Shown here: piece by piece, positions 8,801-18,125 of the stretch
How the letters are laid out: the number at the start of each line of letters is the position of its first letter
Position numbering within the stretch: the first letter of the stretch is position 1
Assembly (NCBI GenBank): GCA_045612565.1
Contig: JAZKZG010000103.1
Coordinates: 1 to 33,431 of the forward strand
Direction: 5' to 3'
Length of the DNA stretch: 33,431 bases
Origin: RGIG9041 sp045612565
Lineage (GTDB): Bacteria > Bacillota > Clostridia > Oscillospirales > QAKW01
Program-made: the position numbers and the translations under genes
Notes under the pieces: model-generated
Told to the model about the DNA's origin: nothing
Seen by the model: the letters and a program-made list of their open reading frames with translations, nothing else
Database searches by the model: none

Positions 8801-9910
8801 TTGTTTAAAAAATCAATATGTTTGTTTTTGTGTATATCGACAATATTGTCCTTTCCGTTTAAGACCTGTGCTTACAGTGCTGAGTCGATGGTTGTTATGG
8901 AGCAATCAACACATTCGGTTATCGAAGGTGTTAACAGTGATAAAAAAATGCCGATGGCATCTACTACGAAAATTATGACGGCTCTTGTTACACTCGAAAA
9001 TTCAAATCTCAGCACAAAGGTGACAATACCAAAGTCAGCGTGTGGCGTTGAGGGTTCGTCAATGTATCTTGTAGAGGGAGAAACACTCACAATACTTGAG
9101 CTTCTATACGGTCTTATGTTAACATCGGGTAACGATGCGGCGGTGGCACTTGCGGTAGCGGTGTCGGGTTCTGAGACGGCTTTTGTTGAACTTATGAATA
9201 AAAAGGCAACGCGACTCGGGCTCACTTCTACACATTTTACTAACCCATCGGGTTTGCCCGATGACAATCACTATACAACCGCAAGGGAACTGGGTATAAT
9301 AACTGCAGAGGCTTTGAATAATGCTCAGTTTTTGCAAATTGTTTCTACAAAATCAATAAGGGTTCCGTACAAAAACAATCCAAACGGCAGATTACTGACA
9401 AATCATAATAAACTTTTGTCCATCTATAAGTATGCTGTGGGTGTAAAGACAGGATTTACCAAAAAGGCGGGTCGTTGTCTTGTTTCAGCGGCAAAAAAAG
9501 ACGGTGTTATGCTTGTTTGTGTAACACTTAATGCGCCTGATGATTGGAATGATCATATAGCTGCACTTAATAATGGCTTTTCAAAAGTTAAGGTTGTCAC
9601 GGTTGCCAAAAAAGGTGAAATAAAGGTGTGGCTGCCAACACCCGACGGAAAAAAGATTTTAGCAACAAATCCAAACGATATTATATCAATAAATATAGAT
9701 AATATCCCCATAAATAAAACGATTTTATCCGAACCTTTTGTGTATCCGCCAAAAGCAAAGGGTCAGACGGTTGCAACCGTTTGTTATTCGATAAATAACA
9801 AAACTGTGGCAACATCAAATTTATGTTTGCAAAACCCACTGGATATTACAGTAAAAAAAGAATTATTAATAACTAAAATTTTGAAATATATAAAAGGAAT
9901 ATTTAAATGA
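8801..9910 (+). CDS. D-alanyl-D-alanine carboxypeptidase (DacF/DacB-like, peptidase S11)
   Basis: This is a low-molecular-weight penicillin-binding protein that removes the terminal D-Ala from peptidoglycan stem peptides. The start is TTG at 8801, behind AAAAGGGGAG. A signal peptide (cleavage near residue 27) is followed by the three S11 motifs: STTK at 54-57, SGN at 109-111 and KTG at 216-218. A C-terminal beta domain follows, and the basic tail ending KYIKGIFK may bind the membrane. The 369-residue length fits. In B. subtilis the equivalent place downstream of scpAB is held by dacB, a spore cortex enzyme, so a sporulation role is plausible. Confidence 0.93.
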   Translation: MFKKSICLFLCISTILSFPFKTCAYSAESMVVMEQSTHSVIEGVNSDKKMPMASTTKIMTALVTLENSNLSTKVTIPKSACGVEGSSMYLVEGETLTILELLYGLMLTSGNDAAVALAVAVSGSETAFVELMNKKATRLGLTSTHFTNPSGLPDDNHYTTARELGIITAEALNNAQFLQIVSTKSIRVPYKNNPNGRLLTNHNKLLSIYKYAVGVKTGFTKKAGRCLVSAAKKDGVMLVCVTLNAPDDWNDHIAALNNGFSKVKVVTVAKKGEIKVWLPTPDGKKILATNPNDIISINIDNIPINKTILSEPFVYPPKAKGQTVATVCYSINNKTVATSNLCLQNPLDITVKKELLITKILKYIKGIFK

Positions 9911-10632
9911 CAGAACTTGTAAGAGTACAGAAATTTTTAGCAGATACAGGCATTTGTTCAAGACGTGCCGCAGAAAAACTTATAGAAGAGGGAAAGGTGA
10001 CTATCGGACCGAGGGTTGCTGTTCTTGGTGATAAAGTACCCACCGACTCAACTTCTGTAAAGGTAAATGGTGAACAAATCTACCCTCATAAAAAGAAAAA
10101 TACATATATTATGCTATATAAGCCTCGCGGTTATGTAACAACAGCCAAAGACGAACTTGGCAGAAAATGTGTTACTGACCTTATAAAGAACGAGCGTGTC
10201 CGTCTTTATCCTGTGGGAAGACTTGATAAAGACAGTGAAGGTCTTTTGATTATGACCAATGACGGTGACCTTGCAAACAAACTTATGCATCCGTCTAACC
10301 GAATTCCTAAAACATACCGTACCATTGTAAAGGGAAAGGTTGATGCTGCTGTTCTTTCAACACTTTCAAACGGTGTATATCTTGAAGAACTTGATTATAC
10401 AACCTCGTCGGCAGATGTTGAGGTGCACGAAGTCCGCGAAGATAAAACGATTCTTCGTATTACAATTTACGAGGGAAAAAACAGACAAATCCGCCGTATG
10501 TGTGAGGCTGTAGGTCTTGAAATAATCCGATTGAAACGTGAATGTATCGGTAAATTGTCCATTGGTACTCTCACATCAGGACACTACCGTCGTCTTACCG
10601 AAAAAGAAATAACTTATCTTAAGAATATGTGA
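9907..10632 (+). CDS. rluB: 23S rRNA pseudouridine synthase, RluB-like (RsuA family)
   Basis: This enzyme converts uridine to pseudouridine in rRNA; RluB relatives act near position 2605 of 23S rRNA. The 241 residues show an N-terminal S4 RNA-binding domain (LVRVQKFLADTGICSRRAAEKLI) and the family motif GRLDKDSEGLLIMTNDGDL with catalytic D107, then the RsuA/RluB signature YEGKNRQIRRMCEAVG. Its ATG overlaps the TGA of the upstream gene. The RluB name is by family and by the conserved position near scpAB; RluE or RluF specificity cannot be excluded. Confidence 0.88.
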   Translation: MTELVRVQKFLADTGICSRRAAEKLIEEGKVTIGPRVAVLGDKVPTDSTSVKVNGEQIYPHKKKNTYIMLYKPRGYVTTAKDELGRKCVTDLIKNERVRLYPVGRLDKDSEGLLIMTNDGDLANKLMHPSNRIPKTYRTIVKGKVDAAVLSTLSNGVYLEELDYTTSSADVEVHEVREDKTILRITIYEGKNRQIRRMCEAVGLEIIRLKRECIGKLSIGTLTSGHYRRLTEKEITYLKNM

Positions 10633-10639
10633 GGATAAA

Positions 10640-11251
10640 ATGAAAAGGCTTATCTCGATATTGTTGATATTAATAACCGTGTTATTTTGTTTGGGCGGTT
10701 GTGATATATTATCAAAGGAAAAAAATACAGTCGGCAAATCAAACAATACCATTGTTACAGTGTATAATGCTTTGACCGAAAATTTTGCTCTTCGTAAAAA
10801 AGAGGGCTATTTACTTTACGGCGCCCGTCTTATTGTTAACAGTGAAAATGTTGGTACATACACTTATATATATACCAATAAACGACCTGACCAAATGAAA
10901 TATTCCGATATCCTTATTGTTGAGGTAAACAATCGTACAGGAAAAATCGAAAAATTTTCGTCACCTGAGTATTCAGTTTATGAATCTATGCCCTATGACG
11001 TAATAAAAACAGCAATGCCGTTAAATCCGTTGGAATTCAAAATTGATTCGGACGAGGCAATAAAAATTGCGGCAAAAGCACATAACGGTAATAACTTTCA
11101 CTATAATTATATTCAGGCTGACCTTGGGTATATAAACGGTTCAACAATCTACGAAATCAAACATATAAGCCTTGTTAATAACAGCGTATTTAAAACAGCA
11201 GTTGATGTTATGAGCGGCACGGTTGTGTCGACTTTGGTGGAGGAATTATGA
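10640..11251 (+). CDS. Predicted lipoprotein of unknown function (203 aa)
   Basis: I do not recognise this family. It has a clear lipoprotein signal, MKRLISILLILITVLFCLGGC, with a lipobox LGGC, so it should be anchored outside the cytoplasmic membrane. The mature part is soluble and mixed alpha/beta, with a C-terminal region (DEAIKIAAKAH...AVDVMSGTVV) vaguely reminiscent of PepSY-type repeats. It follows rluB by 7 nt behind GAGGA and overlaps the next lipoprotein gene by 4 nt, so the two are likely made together with the cell-wall hydrolase that follows. Confidence 0.75.
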   Translation: MKRLISILLILITVLFCLGGCDILSKEKNTVGKSNNTIVTVYNALTENFALRKKEGYLLYGARLIVNSENVGTYTYIYTNKRPDQMKYSDILIVEVNNRTGKIEKFSSPEYSVYESMPYDVIKTAMPLNPLEFKIDSDEAIKIAAKAHNGNNFHYNYIQADLGYINGSTIYEIKHISLVNNSVFKTAVDVMSGTVVSTLVEEL

Positions 11252-11694
11252 AAAAACAAATAATTTCAGTATTGGCGGTTATTATTGTAGTGTTAACGCT
11301 TTTTTCGTCTTGTACAAAAAAATTCAGTCCGTCAATAAAACTTAACAGTGATAGCATAACATCGGTAGAATTTAAAAAGACTATTTTTGATTTGGAGCGT
11401 ACATACAAACAAAAAACAGTAACACAGGCATCAGATATTAAGTCAATTTGTGATTGGCTTACATCACTCCGTCTTACAAAACACGATGCAATAGAAATTC
11501 CCGTGGAGAATATCAGTTTTGCAATCATTTTAAAAGGCGCAAAAGAACATCGTGTTATATTTATGGACGAGTACATTATTTTTAATAACGCTGCATATAC
11601 ATTCAATAGAGCTAATGACCAAAAGTCAGTTTCAGAAAAATATAATTTTCTCAATTACACAGAAACTGATACAAAACTTGGATTAATATCTTGA
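11248..11694 (+). CDS. Predicted lipoprotein of unknown function (148 aa)
   Basis: This is a small predicted lipoprotein with signal sequence MKKQIISVLAVIIVVLTLFSSC and lipobox cysteine at residue 22. The remainder is soluble and unrecognised, with a pattern (NSDSITSVEF...DIKSICDWLTSL) seen in small exported proteins of Firmicutes. It is coupled to the preceding gene (ATGA overlap with GGAGG) and its TGA overlaps the start of the hydrolase gene by one base. Function is unknown; an accessory role at the envelope is a guess from context. Confidence 0.75.
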   Translation: MKKQIISVLAVIIVVLTLFSSCTKKFSPSIKLNSDSITSVEFKKTIFDLERTYKQKTVTQASDIKSICDWLTSLRLTKHDAIEIPVENISFAIILKGAKEHRVIFMDEYIIFNNAAYTFNRANDQKSVSEKYNFLNYTETDTKLGLIS

Positions 11695-14477
11695 TGAAAT
11701 TAAATGCAATTAAAAAATTTATATTTGTACAAATCACGGCATTGATTTTTTCAATGTCGTGTTTTTACCTACCTGTAACAGCCAACGATACAGTACGTGG
11801 TGTGTGGGTTGGGACGGTTAGCAATCTCGATTTTCCTTCAAAACAATCGTTATCAGAAAACGAGTTAAAAAACGAGATAAATCAGATAATAACAACGTGT
11901 AAATCAAATAAAATTAATACAATCTTCTTTCAGGTACGTCCAACTGCTGATTCTTTATATAAATCAGATGTTTTTCCCTGGAGCCATGTTGTTTCGGGAA
12001 CACAGGGTAATGCACCAAATAACAATTTTGACCCTTTGAAATACATAATAACTGCTTGTCACAACAATTCAATAAAGTTACACGCGTGGATAAATCCTTA
12101 TCGCGTATGTAAAGCCAATCAACTTGACACGCTTTGCGAATCAAATCCTGCAAAAAAACATCCTGAATATACTGTTACTTGTTCTGATGGATATGTATAT
12201 TTCAATCCCGCATTAAAAGAGGTGCGCGAACTTGTTAAGCGCGGTGTTGAGGAAATTTTAAAAAACTATGATGTGGACGGCATACATTTTGATGATTATT
12301 TTTATCCTTATAATGTAACCGATTATCCCGATGATGAAGACTTTAAAAAATATGGCAGAGAGTTTGATAATATAGGTGATTTCAGACGTAATAATGTAAA
12401 TATACTTGTAAAAGAAGTGTACGAACTTGTACATAAATATAATTCAGTGTTTGGTATAAGTCCATTTGGTATATGGGATAATGCTTCTCAAAACCAATAT
12501 GGCTCAAAAACCAATGGGCTTTCGTCATACAGCAATATTTATGCTGATTCGCGTCTGTGGGTTAAAAATGGTTGGGTTGATTATATCTGTCCTCAGATTT
12601 ATTGGTCAACTATTGATGATAATGCACCTTTTGAACCTCTCGTCGAGTGGTGGAATGACTTGTGTGAGCAATCAGGGGTAGAACTGTATGTAGGTCACGC
12701 ACTTTACAAATTAGAGGGAGATTATAAGGGATTTGACAGCGCTGAACAAATAAAAACACAATTAGCTATATGTAAAAATTATTCTTCAATCAAGGGCAAT
12801 GTGTTTTTTAATTATTCCTCTCTTTTAAAAAACACTGAAGCTCTCACTGAAAAATCTACAGTTGAACACACAACTTCTGCTGTAAAATCTAAACAACTAA
12901 AAATAACTTCGCCTGAAAATAATTATTCAACCGAACATTCAAATTGTTCTGTTAGCGGTGTTTCAAATACCGAATTTCCGCTTACAATGAACGGAAAAAA
13001 AGTATCGCTTACCGAAAACGGATATTTCAGCGAGTATGTATCTTTAAAAAAAGGCAAAAACACTTTTACTTTCAAAAGCGGAAATCAGACAAAAACTGTG
13101 ACAATTATAAAAACGTCTGAAAAAGCTAATGACGAACAAAATGTTTTTTATAAAGACGGTGCATTTCCTGTAGGTGAGTGTATTTTTTCGCCACTTGAAA
13201 CAATAACGGTATCTATTGATGCTACTGCTGATGCCGAAATATATGCGACAATTGCAGGAAAAGATGTCAGACTTAATAAAACTGATGAAAAAGAACAAAA
13301 AGCAACTTTTACAACAACACTTTCTTTTCCGAATATAATATATGATAATGTCAATTACGGCGAAATTTTGTTTTATGCAATAAAAGACGGTGTGCGCACC
13401 GATTTTGATAAAAAAGCATCAATAACTTTGCAAAACACTGCCAAAACATTCTATACCAAAGATGAATGTTATGTTTATGATAGCGTTTTCGGCGGGTCGA
13501 TGATGGATAATTATCAACTTCCAAAAGGCAGTATCGTTATTGCTACATCGTTTGCAAATGAATATTATAAACTGCTTTCGGGCAAATGGATTTCAAAAGA
13601 AGATGTATCGCAATCACTGGTTGAGCCGACTGTTGATATAAAAAAATCCAACTATCAAGTGATAACAGTAACATCGAAAGATGTTTTTGAGACATATTGC
13701 AGTGTAAGTGAAACCGGTGTTCTGTTTGTAAATTTATATGGCACTTCAACACCTGAAATCAAAAATTCCAAAAAAACGCTGTGCAGATACATTTCACAAG
13801 ATAATAACAGTACACTTGCAATAACGCTTCCGAATTCAAAAATAACAGGGTTCTTTACCCATCGCAAAAATAACACAACGCTTGATATATACGTTTATCA
13901 ACCGTCAAATACTCTGCAGGGTAAAAAGATTGTAATTGACGTCGGTCATGGAGGTAGTGATCCGGGAGCGCTCGGCCCTGTTTCAACTAAAGGCGCTACA
14001 GAAGCGCAACTGAATCTTGCTATGTCGCAGATTATTGCAAATAAATTAGAATCAGCAGGTGCTGATGTGTTTCTAACGCGCAAAATAGATAACACACTAT
14101 TGTTAAAAGACAGAGCAGCACTTATTCGTTCATATAATCCAGATTTGTGTATATCTGTTCATCACAATTCAGTGTCACAATACGAGGATTTTAATAAAGC
14201 CACAGGCTCTCTTGTACTCTATTCCCGTGATGTTTCACAATCTCTTGCTGAAACTGTTTCTAAAACTATTACAAACGGAACAAATATCAAAAATCAAGGT
14301 GTAAAAAAACAAAGCCTTAACGTGTGCCGTGAATATAGATTTCCTTGTATTCTTGTTGAATGTGGCTATGTTTGCAACCCGTCTGAATACGAACTTGTTT
14401 TGACAGAAAATTTCAAAAATCAATTTGCACAAAACATAGTTTCATCAATTTCTGACTATTTTAGCAAAAACAGTTGA
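11694..14477 (+). CDS. Secreted GHL10 (DigH/YngK-type) glycosidase fused to N-acetylmuramoyl-L-alanine amidase
   Basis: This 927-residue exported protein has an N-terminal signal peptide. Residues about 36-370 form a GHL10/DUF187 glycosidase domain with the conserved stretches HAWINPYRV, GIHFDDYFYP (acidic pair D200/D201), GISPFGIW and YICPQIYWS. A long middle region holds Ig-like beta repeats and an SH3-like segment near 585-635. The C-terminal Amidase_3 domain (about 745-920) keeps its zinc and catalytic residues: H752 in DVGHGG, E770, H823 in SVHHN and E889 in VECGY. E. coli DigH (YddW), of the same GHL10 family, cuts glycan strands stripped of peptides, and amidases create such strands. 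ATG 11694 was preferred over TTG 11691. The upstream Shine-Dalgarno is weak, suggesting coupling to the preceding gene. Confidence 0.9.
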   Translation: MKLNAIKKFIFVQITALIFSMSCFYLPVTANDTVRGVWVGTVSNLDFPSKQSLSENELKNEINQIITTCKSNKINTIFFQVRPTADSLYKSDVFPWSHVVSGTQGNAPNNNFDPLKYIITACHNNSIKLHAWINPYRVCKANQLDTLCESNPAKKHPEYTVTCSDGYVYFNPALKEVRELVKRGVEEILKNYDVDGIHFDDYFYPYNVTDYPDDEDFKKYGREFDNIGDFRRNNVNILVKEVYELVHKYNSVFGISPFGIWDNASQNQYGSKTNGLSSYSNIYADSRLWVKNGWVDYICPQIYWSTIDDNAPFEPLVEWWNDLCEQSGVELYVGHALYKLEGDYKGFDSAEQIKTQLAICKNYSSIKGNVFFNYSSLLKNTEALTEKSTVEHTTSAVKSKQLKITSPENNYSTEHSNCSVSGVSNTEFPLTMNGKKVSLTENGYFSEYVSLKKGKNTFTFKSGNQTKTVTIIKTSEKANDEQNVFYKDGAFPVGECIFSPLETITVSIDATADAEIYATIAGKDVRLNKTDEKEQKATFTTTLSFPNIIYDNVNYGEILFYAIKDGVRTDFDKKASITLQNTAKTFYTKDECYVYDSVFGGSMMDNYQLPKGSIVIATSFANEYYKLLSGKWISKEDVSQSLVEPTVDIKKSNYQVITVTSKDVFETYCSVSETGVLFVNLYGTSTPEIKNSKKTLCRYISQDNNSTLAITLPNSKITGFFTHRKNNTTLDIYVYQPSNTLQGKKIVIDVGHGGSDPGALGPVSTKGATEAQLNLAMSQIIANKLESAGADVFLTRKIDNTLLLKDRAALIRSYNPDLCISVHHNSVSQYEDFNKATGSLVLYSRDVSQSLAETVSKTITNGTNIKNQGVKKQSLNVCREYRFPCILVECGYVCNPSEYELVLTENFKNQFAQNIVSSISDYFSKNS

Positions 14478-14502
14478 ATTATAAAAAATTTTTATTTATA
14501 AT
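14474..14502 (+). promoter_or_regulatory. Predicted sigma-A promoter of ackA
   Basis: TTGAAT (14474-14479) and TATAAT (14497-14502) are separated by 17 nt. The -35 box overlaps the stop codon of the upstream hydrolase gene. ackA follows 32 nt downstream. Confidence 0.65.
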
Positions 14503-14534
14503 ATTATAGTTAATAAAAAAATCGGAGGAATAAA

Positions 14535-15749
14535 ATGAACATTTTAGTCATTAATGCAGGCAGTTCATCACTTAAGTTTCAACTTATTGATATGAACGGC
14601 GAAAAACTTCTTGCAAAAGGTAATTGCGAATGTATCGGTGATGAAATGGGTATATTCGGCTACAAAGTTGGCGAGGATGAACGTCAGGTATTCAAAAAGA
14701 AAATCCCGATTGCCGACCATAAGGTTGCTTTTGAACTTGTTATCCATGAACTCGTTGAGGGGGATGACAAGGTTATTAACTCACTTGACGAGATTAAAGC
14801 TGTTGGTCACCGTGTTGTTCAGGGCGGTGCAATCTTCTCAAAATCAACTCTTATCGATGAAGATGTTTTAAACAAAATCAACGAACTTTCAGCTCTTGCA
14901 CCCCTTCACAATCCTGCTCACGTAACAGGTATTAAGGCTTGTCTTGAAGTGCTTGGCAAAGACGTACCCCAGGTTGCTGTTTTTGACACATCATTCCATC
15001 AGACGATGCCTGAGGAAGCATATATGTTTGCAATTCCTTATGAATATTATGAAAAGTACGATGTCCGCCGTTACGGTGCACACGGTACATCACACAGATA
15101 TGTTGCAAACGAGTGCGCACGTGTTATGGGTAAAGATATTAAGGATCTTAAAATCATTACTTGCCATATCGGTAACGGCGCATCAATCACTGCTATTAAA
15201 AACGGTGAAGTAATCGATACATCAATGGGCCTTACACCTGTTGACGGTGTTCTTATGGGTACACGTTGTGGTACAATGGATCCCTCAGTTCTTACATATA
15301 TCGGTGAAAAAGAAAATCTTTCAGCACACGATCTTGACGTAATGTGCAACAAAAAGTCAGGTTTCCTTGGCATCTCAGGTCTTTCAAACGATAGCCGTAC
15401 AGTAAACGAAGCTGCTGAAGCAGGTGACAAGCGTTCTATGCTTGCTATCAAAATGCAGCACTATGGCATCCTTAAATTCATTGGTTCGTATGCTGCTGCT
15501 ATGAACGGTGTTGATGCAATCGTATTTACTGCTGGTATCGGCGAAAATGACCCGCTCCTTCGCGAAAAGGTTATGGAACGTCTTTCATATCTTGGCGTTG
15601 AGCTTGACTACGAGGCAAACAGCATTCCTCATGTTAAAGAAAATACCGAGATTACAACCAAAACTTCAAAAGTTAAGGGATATGTACTTCCTACTAATGA
15701 AGAACTTGTAATTGCCCGCGACACACTCGAAATTGCAATGGCAAAATAA
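14535..15749 (+). CDS. ackA: Acetate kinase
   Basis: Acetate kinase interconverts acetyl phosphate + ADP and acetate + ATP, the ATP-yielding step of acetate fermentation. The 404 residues begin with the signature NILVINAGSSSLKFQL. They contain GHRVVQGG, the catalytic-Asp region VAVFDTSFHQTMP, RRYGAHGTSHRYV, and the C-terminal FTAGIGEND nucleotide site. A strong AGGAGG-like site (CGGAGGAA) precedes the ATG. No phosphotransacetylase gene is adjacent, so the partner must lie elsewhere. The gene has its own promoter and terminator. Codon use is more regular than its neighbours, as expected for a highly expressed gene. Confidence 0.97.
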   Translation: MNILVINAGSSSLKFQLIDMNGEKLLAKGNCECIGDEMGIFGYKVGEDERQVFKKKIPIADHKVAFELVIHELVEGDDKVINSLDEIKAVGHRVVQGGAIFSKSTLIDEDVLNKINELSALAPLHNPAHVTGIKACLEVLGKDVPQVAVFDTSFHQTMPEEAYMFAIPYEYYEKYDVRRYGAHGTSHRYVANECARVMGKDIKDLKIITCHIGNGASITAIKNGEVIDTSMGLTPVDGVLMGTRCGTMDPSVLTYIGEKENLSAHDLDVMCNKKSGFLGISGLSNDSRTVNEAAEAGDKRSMLAIKMQHYGILKFIGSYAAAMNGVDAIVFTAGIGENDPLLREKVMERLSYLGVELDYEANSIPHVKENTEITTKTSKVKGYVLPTNEELVIARDTLEIAMAK

Positions 15750-15758
15750 ATCAAATAA

Positions 15759-15788
15759 AAAAGGTAGAATCAATTGATTCTACCTTTT
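15759..15788. terminator. Bidirectional terminator between ackA and pcrA
   Basis: A perfect 15-bp dyad reads AAAAGGTAGAATCAA and its complement (15759-15773 / 15774-15788), with A/T runs on both sides. It lies between two convergent stop codons and can serve both genes. Confidence 0.85.
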
Positions 15789-15791
15789 ACT

Positions 15792-18044
15792 TTATGCTTT
15801 TGTAAGTTTTGCAAAATTTGCCATAACTTTTTTTGTTCCGGCATTGTCAAAGTTAATTTCAAGCAAAATATCTCCGCCCATTGGTTTTTTGGATACAAGT
15901 GTACCAACTCCAAAGGTCTTGTGCATTACGCGCTCACCAATGTCAAATTCAAACTCGGTAGTTTGAGCTTGTGTCTGCGGTTTTCGTATCTGTGGTGCGA
16001 TAGTTGGCTGAATCTTTGATACAGTGACTTTGGGACCGCGGTTAATTTGTGTATACATTGAAGGACCTGCAAAACTTGTTGTCGGTTTAGATTCTTTTTT
16101 GTATAGATATTCAATAAGTTCCGTGGGGATTTCGTTTAAAAACTGTGACGGCTTGTTGTATTTTGTATCACCGTACATTGTGCGTCTTTGGGTGTGTGTA
16201 ATATAAAGACGTTTTTTTGCACGTGTAATACCAACGTACATAAGTCGTCGTTCTTCTTCGAGTTCTTGTTCGTCTTCGATTGAACGCATACTCGGGAAAA
16301 GACCTTGTTCGGCACCTGCAAGAAAAACTGTATTAAATTCAAGACCCTTTGCGCTGTGCAGTGTCATAAGTACAACTCTGTCATCACCGTCTTCAAGACT
16401 GTCAAGATCGGTCATAAGTGAAATTTCTTCCAGAAATGCTCCGAGTGTTGTGTCGTCGCTTTGCTGTTCAAATGCAGCCGCGGTCGATACCAGTTCAGCA
16501 ATGTTGTTTATTCTATCTTTTGCTTCTTCGGTATTTTCGGCTTCAAGCATTGCAATATAGCCCGATTTGACCGAAATTTCAGAGATGAGCTGTGAAAGTG
16601 GCAGGGAAGTACTTAATTCTCTTAAATGTTCAATGAGAGCAACAAATTCCAAAAGTTTTGCACTCGCACGAACAGTTTCGCTAAAACTTGCCGATTGTTT
16701 TGCTGCTTCAAAAATTGACGTATCAAGACTTGTTGCAATTGCTTTGAGATTATCTACGGTTGCTTGTCCGATTTTACGCTTAGGCTCGTTTATTATGCGC
16801 AAAAGCCTTAAATCATCTGTGGTATTATGCACAAGGAACATATAAGCAAGTATGTCTTTGATTTCTTTTCGCTCATAGAACCTTGTACCGCCTACGATTT
16901 TGTAGGGGATGCCGCTTTTTACAAAGGTTCTTTCAATTGTGGCTGATTGTGCATTTGTTCTGTATAGAATGGCATAATCGCCGTATTTCATATTGTCGGA
17001 CGCAACACCGTCCAAAACGGTATCGGCAATAAAAAAGCTCTCGTAGTATTCATCTTCTAATCTGTTTTCGAATATCTTATCTCCGTCACCCGACGCTGTC
17101 CACAGCGTTTTTCCTTTTCTTTCGCTGTTGTTTTCAATGACGTTGTTAGCAGCTTTTAAAATATTACCTGTAGAACGGTAGTTTTGTTCAAGACGTATAA
17201 CGCGTGTGTTTTTGAATGTTTTTTCAAAGGATAGAATGTTTTCAATTGTTGCGCCTCTGAATTTATAAATACTCTGGTCATCATCGCCTACAACACACAG
17301 ATTATGATGCTGACTTTGAAGTAAATAAATCAATTTATACTGTATCGGGTTAGTGTCTTGATACTCATCTACCATAATATACTTGAATTTATTTGCATAG
17401 TAATCAAGAATAAATGGGAATTTTTCAAAAATAGTAACGGTTTTTAAAATGATATCGTCAAAATCAAGGGCATTTGATTTTTTAAGTTCTTTTTCGTATC
17501 GTTCATAAAGAGTACAGATATCGTTGTTATAACTGTCGTTTCCAAAGTGACCTGTATAATCTTCTGGTGGAATCTGAGCGTCTTTACAGCGTGATATTCG
17601 AGAAAGTACCGCTCTCGGTGGTAGTATCTGCGGGTCTATTCCGAGTTCTTTTTGAAGGGCTTTTATGACTCTGAGTGAGTCATCGGTATCAAATATAGAA
17701 AAGTCATTGGAATAACCCAAAACCTCAATGTTTTTTCTGAGCACTTTTGCACAGAAACTGTGAAAAGTAGAAGCCCATACACCTTGACCGTCTTCGCCGA
17801 GAAGAGCGTCAATTCGTGATACAAGTTCTTTTGCCGCTTTATTAGTAAATGTAATTGCAAGAATATTAGAAGGATAGCATAGCCCTTTTGCAATTATATT
17901 TGCAATTCTGCTTATAAGAACTGTTGTTTTTCCGCTACCTGCACCTGCAAGTATCAAAAGCGGACCTTCGGTATGCTCAACGGCACTGCGCTGCATTTCA
18001 TTCATTTGCGCAAGACGTGTATTTATGATATCGGTATTCAGCAT
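15792..18044 (-). CDS. pcrA: ATP-dependent DNA helicase PcrA (UvrD/Rep family)
   Basis: PcrA is a 3'-5' superfamily-1 helicase for repair, replication restart and removal of stalled RNA polymerase. With the ATG at 18044, directly behind ACGGAGGAAAAA, it has 750 residues; earlier in-frame starts lack such a site. Motifs in order are Walker A GAGSGKT at 34-40, motif II VDEYQDTNPIQ, motif III VVGDDDQSIYKFRGA, motif IV LEQNYRSTGNIL, motif V LMTLHSAKGLEF, and motif VI VGITRAKKRLYI. The C-terminal Tudor-like domain (FDIGERVMHKTFGVGTLV), which contacts RNA polymerase in PcrA, is present. It lies divergent from a gene of unknown function. Confidence 0.96.
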   Translation of the reverse strand: MLNTDIINTRLAQMNEMQRSAVEHTEGPLLILAGAGSGKTTVLISRIANIIAKGLCYPSNILAITFTNKAAKELVSRIDALLGEDGQGVWASTFHSFCAKVLRKNIEVLGYSNDFSIFDTDDSLRVIKALQKELGIDPQILPPRAVLSRISRCKDAQIPPEDYTGHFGNDSYNNDICTLYERYEKELKKSNALDFDDIILKTVTIFEKFPFILDYYANKFKYIMVDEYQDTNPIQYKLIYLLQSQHHNLCVVGDDDQSIYKFRGATIENILSFEKTFKNTRVIRLEQNYRSTGNILKAANNVIENNSERKGKTLWTASGDGDKIFENRLEDEYYESFFIADTVLDGVASDNMKYGDYAILYRTNAQSATIERTFVKSGIPYKIVGGTRFYERKEIKDILAYMFLVHNTTDDLRLLRIINEPKRKIGQATVDNLKAIATSLDTSIFEAAKQSASFSETVRASAKLLEFVALIEHLRELSTSLPLSQLISEISVKSGYIAMLEAENTEEAKDRINNIAELVSTAAAFEQQSDDTTLGAFLEEISLMTDLDSLEDGDDRVVLMTLHSAKGLEFNTVFLAGAEQGLFPSMRSIEDEQELEEERRLMYVGITRAKKRLYITHTQRRTMYGDTKYNKPSQFLNEIPTELIEYLYKKESKPTTSFAGPSMYTQINRGPKVTVSKIQPTIAPQIRKPQTQAQTTEFEFDIGERVMHKTFGVGTLVSKKPMGGDILLEINFDNAGTKKVMANFAKLTKA

Positions 18045-18072
18045 TTTTTCCTCCGTGATTGACATATTAAGT

Positions 18073-18101
18073 ATTGTAACACACTTTAAGTTAATGTACA
18101 A
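18073..18101 (-). promoter_or_regulatory. Candidate promoter of pcrA
   Basis: On the - strand, TTGTAC (18101-18096) and TACAAT (18078-18073) are 17 nt apart. A TGT just before the -10 gives an extended -10. The -35 match is weak. Confidence 0.45.
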
Positions 18102-18125
18102 TATATTAAATTTTATTTATCTTGC

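Noticed and set aside
15071..15451. A 126-codon - strand open frame opposite ackA
   Set aside because: It arises from the strong codon bias of ackA; no start signals or recognisable domains.
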